Source: Thiotrichaceae bacterium (lineage in GTDB: Bacteria; Pseudomonadota; Gammaproteobacteria; SZUA-229). Taken from it: a stretch of 5,436 nucleotides of DNA. A program made the translations under genes and the position numbers. This document shows positions 1 to 5,436 of the stretch, piece by piece. The number at the start of each line of letters is the position of its first letter. Within the stretch, counting starts at the first letter, position 1. Under the pieces are notes generated by a model that did no database searches, was not told the origin of the DNA, and worked only from the letters and a program-made list of their open reading frames with translations. The stretch covers positions 1,446-6,881 of the forward strand of contig NVWZ01000036.1 of assembly GCA_002746365.1 (NCBI GenBank). Reading direction: 5' to 3'.

Positions 1-323
1 GTCACTTGCTGAAGATCAACATCATATATCCAGACTCTTTCTCCATCTGAAACGATTTTTTGTTCATAGGGTAATTTGTAATCCCAACGAAACTTACCGG
101 GACGATCCAGATAAAATTCACCGCCTGTCTGTTGCAAGACTTCGCCGTCATGGGTACGCAATGTCTGCTGAAAATTAGCTTTTAATGTCTGCGTTTTCGC
201 CAGGAAATTTTCTAAATATACTTCGCCTGTTGATATTTTTTTGTCTGCTGACACAACATTTGTTGCTAAAAACATGAACACAACAATTAAAAATAGATTA
301 GTAAATAATTTCATACCAGGCAT
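1..323 (-). CDS. lolA: Outer-membrane lipoprotein carrier protein LolA, N-terminal part (cut by window edge)
   Basis: LolA is the periplasmic chaperone that takes lipoproteins released by the LolCDE transporter and hands them to LolB at the outer membrane. The first 107 residues are visible. Residues 5-26 form a signal peptide: one Lys, a long hydrophobic stretch, and likely cleavage after VVSA. The mature part carries family hallmarks: KANFQQT (48-54), a GGEFYLDRPGKFRWDY block (67-82), IVSDGERVWIYD (90-101) and DLQQV at the edge. Arg74 in the DRPGKF segment appears to align with Arg43 of mature E. coli LolA, a residue known to matter for lipoprotein handover. The start at 323 is preferred because a GAG purine run lies 4 nt upstream. 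An ATG at 314 would give a more typical MKLF start but has no Shine-Dalgarno at a usable distance. The gene follows ftsK on the same strand after 41 bp with no visible terminator, so co-transcription is likely. The remaining roughly half lies outside the window. Confidence 0.93.
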   Translation of the reverse strand, partial: MPGMKLFTNLFLIVVFMFLATNVVSADKKISTGEVYLENFLAKTQTLKANFQQTLRTHDGEVLQQTGGEFYLDRPGKFRWDYKLPYEQKIVSDGERVWIYDVDLQQV

Positions 324-364
324 TTAATCTCGCTTAATTACTTTCAACTTACCACTTTCCACGG

Positions 365-2704
365 TCATTCTACTGGCGGCGGCGCCAGCACTTCTCGCGA
401 ACCATTTGACTGCATCGCTGAAACCACACCCGAAGACTCCATCTCTTCGATCATTCTGGCAGCACGATTATAGCCAATCTTTAATCGTCGCTGTACATAG
501 GAAATTGAAGCCTTACGGGTTTGAGTAACAATGGCTACCGCCTCATCATAAAGCGCATCGACATCGTCGCCATTAGCCGATTTCTCACCCGGCAGTACGA
601 CTGCCTGTTCCTGTACAATCGATTCGATATAATCCGGCTCATTTTGCTCTTTAAGAAAAGCGACTACTTTGTGCACTTCATGGTCATCAACAAAAGCACC
701 ATGAACACGTATGGGTAAGCTGTTACCCGCCTCCATGTACAACATATCACCATGGCCTAATAAATTCTCTGCCCCCATCTGGTCGAGGATGGTTCGCGAA
801 TCCACACGCGATGAAACCTGAAATGCAATCCGTGTCGGTATATTGGATTTAATCAAACCCGTTACCACATCAACAGACGGGCGTTGTGTTGCAAGAATCA
901 AATGGATTCCAGCAGCACGTGCTTTCTGTGTAATGCGTGCGATTAGTTCCTCAATCTTTTTACCCACAACCATAAACAGGTCTGCAAACTCATCGACCAC
1001 CACCACAATATAAGGCAGCGGTTTTAATTTTTGAGGTTGCGTACCCGGTGGATGCACATCGGGATTAAAAGTCGGATCTTCAATCGGCTCACCCGCCTCA
1101 ATGGCTTCTTTCACTTTGCGATTAAAACCTGCAATGTTTCTGACACCCAAACCCGCCATTAATTCATAACGCGAATCCATTTCACCGACACACCAACGTA
1201 GCGCATTCGCGGCTTCTTTCATGTCGGTTACAACAGGGGTTAATAAGTGGGGAATACCTTCGTAAACATTTAATTCCAACATCTTCGGATCAATCAAAAT
1301 CAATCGCACTTCATCAGGTTTACTCTTATATAACAGACTGATGAGAAGCGCATTCACACAAACAGACTTACCCGAGCCTGTGGTACCCGCAACCAATAGA
1401 TGCGGCATCTTACCCAGGTCCGCCACCACAGGATGACCCGCAATGTCCTTGCCTAACCCCAGCGTTAATGGCGATGCAGATTTATCATATTGCTTGGACA
1501 TGAGAATTTCACTTAATGAAACGATTTCTCTATGTTCATTGGGAATTTCTAATCCGACACATGTTTTACCCGGAATAACCTCAACCACCAAAATACTGGG
1601 AACAGATAAAGAACGCGCCAAATCTTTCGATAGTGCCGTAATTTTGCTGGCTTTAACACCCGCCGCTGGTTCCATTTCAAATCGGGTAATAACCGGACCG
1701 GGATGAACTGCAACCACTTCAACTTCAATACCAAAGTCAGCCAGTTTTATTTCAAGTAATCTAGACAGCGCTTCCAAAGCCTCGTTTGAAAAGCCTTTTT
1801 CATGTGGTTTGGGTGGATCTAATAATCGTAATGCAGGTAACTCAGAATCACTGGGTGCCTCAAACAATTGAATCTGTTTCTCTCTATCCATGCGTTCAGA
1901 AATTTCAACTTTTTTGACGACCGGTTCGATACGAACATCAGGACTGCCTTTTGCTTCACGCACTTCACGTTTTTTCTTACTCGCTGCAATCACTTCCTGA
2001 CGCTGTTGTTTGGCATCTTCGCCCGCTTTCTTTTCTTGTTGAGAGTCGATAAAAGCAAAAATTTTATCCTGTATCCAGTCATACACATACAGCGCTGCCT
2101 GACCCATTGCATCAATGACCTTAAACCAGGAAATACCGCTGAACAATGTGATACCCGCAAGAAAGACCGCCAGCAAGATTACCGTCGAACCTAACAAGCC
2201 CATGGCTCCCGCCATCGCATCACTTAACCATATACCGAGTATACCGCCACCATCTAAAGGCAACTGACCTTCAGAAATAGAGAAATGCATACTCGTTAAA
2301 GCACAACCCATTGCGACTGTAACGAAAAATCCGGCCCAGCGGATTCCCATTTCATGATAATCAATGTTTTTATCGACTTCGATATGATTACTACGCAGAA
2401 CCAGCCAACCGCTATAGGCAATAATCACGGGGAACAGGTAGGAAAGAAAACCAAACAGATTATACAAAACATCAGAGAACCAGGCACCGACGACACCGGC
2501 TGCATTGTGGATCGCCTCTCTTGACCCGGTATAAGACCAACCGGGATCGGCAGGGTGATAAGTCACCAACGCAGTGAATAAAAACAGAGCTAACGCCATC
2601 AGCACCAACATCGCACCTTCGCGTAGACCGCGCTGCAATTGCGTTGCGATAACCGCTGCTTTTTCCGAGTTTTGCGTTGTTTTTTTACGGCGAGCTTGTG
2701 CCAA
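365..2704 (-). CDS. ftsK: DNA translocase FtsK
   Basis: FtsK is a septum-anchored, ATP-driven double-stranded DNA pump. It aligns sister chromosomes at dif and activates XerCD recombination during division. The 779-residue product has about four N-terminal membrane segments (about 31-49, 79-103, 121-141, 166-190). The linker (about 200-295) is short and Lys/Glu/Arg-rich. The motor follows: alpha region about 298-401, Walker A GTTGSGKS (440-447), Walker [12 protein letters not shown] (566-576), and the [22 protein letters not shown] segment around 602-623. The C-terminal gamma winged helix (about 716-773) includes [22 protein letters not shown], the part that reads KOPS and contacts XerD in studied homologs. 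E. coli FtsK is about 1329 residues with a very long linker, while this one is close to the roughly 800-residue Pseudomonas type. The start is TTG at 2704: an in-frame TAA lies at 2720-2722, no ATG or GTG lies between, and the next Met is residue 32, inside the first membrane helix. The gene reads divergently from trxB and leads into lolA. Confidence 0.97.
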   Translation of the reverse strand: MAQARRKKTTQNSEKAAVIATQLQRGLREGAMLVLMALALFLFTALVTYHPADPGWSYTGSREAIHNAAGVVGAWFSDVLYNLFGFLSYLFPVIIAYSGWLVLRSNHIEVDKNIDYHEMGIRWAGFFVTVAMGCALTSMHFSISEGQLPLDGGGILGIWLSDAMAGAMGLLGSTVILLAVFLAGITLFSGISWFKVIDAMGQAALYVYDWIQDKIFAFIDSQQEKKAGEDAKQQRQEVIAASKKKREVREAKGSPDVRIEPVVKKVEISERMDREKQIQLFEAPSDSELPALRLLDPPKPHEKGFSNEALEALSRLLEIKLADFGIEVEVVAVHPGPVITRFEMEPAAGVKASKITALSKDLARSLSVPSILVVEVIPGKTCVGLEIPNEHREIVSLSEILMSKQYDKSASPLTLGLGKDIAGHPVVADLGKMPHLLVAGTTGSGKSVCVNALLISLLYKSKPDEVRLILIDPKMLELNVYEGIPHLLTPVVTDMKEAANALRWCVGEMDSRYELMAGLGVRNIAGFNRKVKEAIEAGEPIEDPTFNPDVHPPGTQPQKLKPLPYIVVVVDEFADLFMVVGKKIEELIARITQKARAAGIHLILATQRPSVDVVTGLIKSNIPTRIAFQVSSRVDSRTILDQMGAENLLGHGDMLYMEAGNSLPIRVHGAFVDDHEVHKVVAFLKEQNEPDYIESIVQEQAVVLPGEKSANGDDVDALYDEAVAIVTQTRKASISYVQRRLKIGYNRAARMIEEMESSGVVSAMQSNGSREVLAPPPVE

Positions 2705-2709
2705 TTCGA

Positions 2710-2717
2710 ATACCCGT
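2710..2717 (-). promoter_or_regulatory. Weak ribosome binding site deciding the TTG start of ftsK
   Basis: On the minus strand the sequence AACGGGTA lies shortly upstream of the TTG at 2704, with the GGG about 8-9 nt from the start codon. It is only a partial Shine-Dalgarno match. It is nevertheless the only usable signal, because the frame is closed by a TAA at 2720-2722. A weak site plus a TTG codon would suit low-level expression of FtsK. Confidence 0.35.
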
Positions 2718-2762
2718 TTTTAGACTGATCTGCTAATACAGATTCTGATTATAGTGATGAAT

Positions 2763-2791
2763 ATTATACTCCGCATCCAGTAAAATATCAG
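2763..2791 (-). promoter_or_regulatory. Predicted sigma70-type promoter of ftsK(-lolA)
   Basis: Read on the minus strand, a -35 hexamer CTGATA (2786-2791, 4 of 6 matches to TTGACA) is separated by exactly 17 bp from a perfect -10 TATAAT (2763-2768). Transcription would start near 2756, giving a leader of about 52 nt before the TTG start at 2704. A second TATAAT on the same strand (2748-2753) has no acceptable -35. This is a prediction from sequence only. Confidence 0.6.
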
Positions 2792-2795
2792 GCTT

Positions 2796-3089
2796 TTAAG
2801 TTACCGCATGTACTTTTTTGGACGCTATCTCCTCAAGCAAAATATTGTCAACTTCTTCACCCATATTTATATACTCAGAGCTTTGCACGAAGCATATTTT
2901 CCGTCATGGCAGCGTTAAAAATGGTCTCAAAATGCGGGGACACTTAGTGTCAAACTCTGTATAAGCTGGGCTTTTCGACAATTTTCGCCTTGCCCTGACA
3001 AAAAATCTACATCGTGCAAAGCTCTCATACTGATGTTCCGGTTCAAAATATAACAAATAATTCAAACTTATATAAAAAACAATTGTCAT
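2796..3089 (-). pseudogene. Possible small gene of 47 codons split by the MITE-like element
   Basis: On the minus strand an ATG at 3089 opens 21 codons (beginning MTIVFY, ending EPEHQY) up to the right end of the 147-bp element. If the element (2878-3024) and one TCA target copy are removed, the frame continues without a stop at 2874-2796. It reads on through a Glu/Lys-rich tail (about residues 26-47, including NILLEEIASKK) to TAA. In the present sequence the frame instead runs into the element and stops near 2904. I do not recognise the 47-residue product. There is no clear Shine-Dalgarno before 3089, and an open frame of this length could be chance, so coding status is uncertain. The right-hand remnant also retains an ATG at 2864 that would give 22 residues. 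Confidence 0.28.
2878..3024. mobile_element. MITE-like non-autonomous element, 147 bp, 3-bp target duplication
   Basis: The ends are a perfect 13-bp inverted repeat, GAGCTTTGCACGA (2878-2890) and its complement (3012-3024). Extended inward, the two termini match at 28 of 34 positions (2878-2911 against 2991-3024). Weaker, gapped similarity continues to about 55 bp per side, so the whole element can fold on itself. It is flanked by direct copies of TCA (2875-2877 and 3025-3027), consistent with a 3-bp target duplication. A 6-bp palindrome GACACTTAGTGTC (2939-2951) lies near the centre. No transposase or other convincing coding region is inside. From memory, ends beginning GAG with a TNA duplication recall the IS1031 group of the IS5 family. 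That assignment is tentative; the repeat structure itself is seen directly. Confidence 0.72.
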
Positions 3090-3103
3090 TAAGATTTGCT
3101 AAT

Positions 3104-3133
3104 ATACTTGCCCATTGATGTATGGGCAGGTAT
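3104..3133. promoter_or_regulatory. 12-bp inverted repeat in the trxB upstream region (candidate operator or leader hairpin)
   Basis: ATACTTGCCCAT (3104-3115) and ATGGGCAGGTAT (3122-3133) are inverted copies with one mismatch (a possible G-U pair in RNA), separated by 6 nt. The repeat overlaps the most plausible promoter elements for trxB. One option is an extended -10 TGC-TAATAT at 3097-3105. The other is TTGCCC (3108-3113), 17 bp, TATTAA (3131-3136). Both are imperfect. There is no U-tract on either strand, so it is not a standard terminator. It could bind a dimeric regulator or, if transcribed, form a hairpin. The regulator is unknown. Confidence 0.45.
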
Positions 3134-3160
3134 TAACCCTACAGATTTCAATTGCTTTAG

Positions 3161-4135
<975 letters not shown>

Positions 4136-4168
4136 GGCTTATTAAAAACCGATAAAGCAAAGACTGCA

Positions 4169-4253
4169 GTCATCCCCGAATGCTTTTGTCGGGGATCCAG
4201 CGTTATCAGTTACATAAAGGTCTGGATTCCCGATAGAAGCACTCGGGAATGAC
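4169..4253. repeat. Facing pair of REP-like hairpin repeats downstream of trxB
   Basis: Two 32-bp units, 4169-4200 (starting GTCATCCCCGA) and 4222-4253 (ending TCGGGAATGAC), are inverted copies matching at 27 of 32 positions, separated by 21 bp. Each unit is itself a hairpin with an 8-bp stem and 9-nt loop: ATCCCCGA/TCGGGGAT (4172-4179, 4189-4196) and ATTCCCGA/TCGGGAAT (4226-4233, 4243-4250). The region can therefore fold either as two small hairpins or as one long one. GTCATTCCCG...GGGAATCCAG-type units are common dispersed repeats in many Proteobacteria and resemble REP/BIME pairs. Placed just after trxB, it may protect the 3' end of the mRNA or slow transcription. A T6 run (4261-4266) lies 7 nt past the last arm, too far for a textbook intrinsic terminator. 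Confidence 0.75.
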
Positions 4254-4304
4254 GAGCCACTTTTTTACCCGTTTAGATATACCGCTATCACACAAGATGA
4301 CAAT

Positions 4305-5436
4305 ATGAACATCGTCTTCACAGATAACATCGCCAGTGTAAAAGCCAAACATTGGAATCAACTTATCGATGATTCCAATCCTTTTATCGAACACGATTTT
4401 CTCAATGCGCTAGAACAACACGATTGTCTAGAAGAATGGGGCTGGCAGCCACAACATTGCCTGCTTTATGATGGCGAAAAACTCATTGGCGCCTGCCCCG
4501 CATATTTAAAAAATAATTCTTACGGTGAATTTGTTTTTGACTGGGCATGGGCTGAAGCCTATCAAAAAAGTGGTCTGGCGTATTACCCCAAACTAGTCAC
4601 ATCGATTCCTTTCACGCCAGCACAAGGACCGCGATTATTAGCCATAAAAAATCATACTGATAACCACGGCAAGTCGGTCGAAGCAGAAACCATTAAACTA
4701 GGTTTGATTAATGCACTCATTGCCTATTCAGAAAAAAATAACTTATCCTCGGTACATTTTCTATTTTGTGAAAATAATGACATCCAGTTACTAAACAAAA
4801 GTCACTTACTGCTTCGTATGGATTATCAATTTCACTGGAACAATCAAAACTATACCTCATTCGATGATTTTCTTTCACGCCTAACCTCAAAACGACGTAA
4901 GAATATAAAACGTGAACGCAGGATTGTTAGTGAAAACAATATTCGCATTGAAACCATTCGCGGTGAAAATCTGAATGAAGAACAATGGCAGACATTATAT
5001 GCATTTTATCGCGTTACCTTTATGAAAAAATCAGGTGCGCCCACTTTAACACTCAATTTTTTCAAAGCCGTTGCTGACAAACTATTAGCCGTTTTTGCAT
5101 ACCATGAAAACAAAACCGTCGCCGCAGCCATTTGTTTCAAAAGTAAAGACAAACTCTACGGCCGCCACTGGGGATGCAGCGATAACTACAACAACCTTCA
5201 TTTCGAAGTGTGTTATTACACTGGCATAGAATATTGCATCAATAATCATTTAAAAGTATTCGAACCCGGCGCGCAGGGCGAACATAAAATATGGCGCGGT
5301 TTTTTACCAACAAAAACACAGTCGGCGCACTGGATTGTGAATGATGAATTTAAACGAGCAATAAAAGATTTTCTACAGCGTGAAACAATCGCGATGAAAC
5401 AGCATGGCGAACTATTATTAGAATCATCACCCTATA
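4305..5436 (+). CDS. FemAB-like acyltransferase-fold protein (PF04339/COG3146), 3' end cut by window edge
   Basis: 377 codons are open to the window edge without a stop. The family is recognised by SYGEFVFDWAWAEAY (72-86), YYPKL (93-97), PFTPAQGPR (102-110), the basic cluster KRRKNIKRER (196-205) and FEPGAQGEHKIWRGF (319-333). The last visible residues, SSPY, match where members of this family usually end (about 375-390 residues), so only a few codons are probably missing. The proteins belong to the GNAT/FemABX fold group. Family names suggest aminoacyl transfer or peptidoglycan work, but I know of no established substrate, so no reaction is claimed. There is no signal peptide, so it is predicted cytoplasmic. 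The ATG at 4305 is the first in-frame Met; its Shine-Dalgarno is poor (AAGATG, with an overlapping out-of-frame ATG at 4297). In some gammaproteobacteria such genes lie next to aat and ate, the N-degron transferases, which may follow to the right; that cannot be seen here. Confidence 0.85.
   Translation, partial: MNIVFTDNIASVKAKHWNQLIDDSNPFIEHDFLNALEQHDCLEEWGWQPQHCLLYDGEKLIGACPAYLKNNSYGEFVFDWAWAEAYQKSGLAYYPKLVTSIPFTPAQGPRLLAIKNHTDNHGKSVEAETIKLGLINALIAYSEKNNLSSVHFLFCENNDIQLLNKSHLLLRMDYQFHWNNQNYTSFDDFLSRLTSKRRKNIKRERRIVSENNIRIETIRGENLNEEQWQTLYAFYRVTFMKKSGAPTLTLNFFKAVADKLLAVFAYHENKTVAAAICFKSKDKLYGRHWGCSDNYNNLHFEVCYYTGIEYCINNHLKVFEPGAQGEHKIWRGFLPTKTQSAHWIVNDEFKRAIKDFLQRETIAMKQHGELLLESSPY

Noticed and set aside
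521..2194. Open frames on the plus strand at 521-718, 1443-1706 and 1868-2194, and the minus-strand one at 1549-1734
   Set aside because: All lie entirely within ftsK in other frames, show no family features, and the ftsK frame is complete with all its motifs.
2748..2753. Second minus-strand TATAAT as an extra ftsK promoter
   Set aside because: No recognisable -35 at 16-18 bp; the promoter with its -10 at 2763-2768 is clearly better.
2904..3089. 61-codon minus-strand open frame taken as an intact gene
   Set aside because: About two thirds of it is the MITE-like element read through from its right end. Only the first 21 codons lie outside the element, so as a present-day gene it is an artefact of insertion.
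3083..3108. TTGTCA (3083-3088) with TATACT (3103-3108) as the trxB promoter
   Set aside because: The spacer is only 14 bp, too short for a normal sigma70 promoter.
4226..4266. Right hairpin plus T6 run as a classical Rho-independent terminator
   Set aside because: The T-run begins about 10 nt after the stem rather than directly at its base, so a terminator role is possible but not supported by form.
4206..4394. 62-codon minus-strand open frame
   Set aside because: It combines the antisense of the FemAB-like gene start with the REP-like repeat; no start signal or recognisable product.

Overview
The window is ordinary chromosomal housekeeping DNA from a bacterium, most likely a gammaproteobacterium with moderate to low GC. 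The evidence is a compact FtsK of the Pseudomonas-like size class, an adjacent lolA, a classic CATC-type thioredoxin reductase, and a FemAB-like (PF04339/COG3146) gene. In E. coli, trxB, ftsK and lolA are also neighbours, with lrp between trxB and ftsK. I cannot name the genus.

Layout. Positions 1-323 (minus strand) hold the 5' part of lolA, cut by the window edge. Positions 365-2704 (minus) hold complete ftsK, which starts at TTG and is probably co-transcribed with lolA across a 41-bp gap. Positions 2705-3172 are a divergent intergenic region. It contains a good sigma70-type promoter for ftsK, a 147-bp MITE-like element with inverted termini and a 3-bp target duplication, and a 12-bp dyad just upstream of trxB. 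Positions 3173-4135 (plus) hold complete trxB. Positions 4136-4304 contain a facing pair of REP-like hairpins. Positions 4305-5436 (plus) hold nearly all of a FemAB-like acyltransferase-fold gene that runs off the right edge.

The genes share no single pathway. FtsK couples septation to chromosome dimer resolution, LolA carries lipoproteins across the periplasm, TrxB feeds NADPH electrons to thioredoxin, and the last gene has no established reaction.

No new multi-gene system is visible. The points most worth a second look are non-coding. The MITE-like element appears to split a 47-codon reading frame that is restored when the element and one target copy are removed. The other two are the facing hairpin pair and the dyad in the trxB leader.
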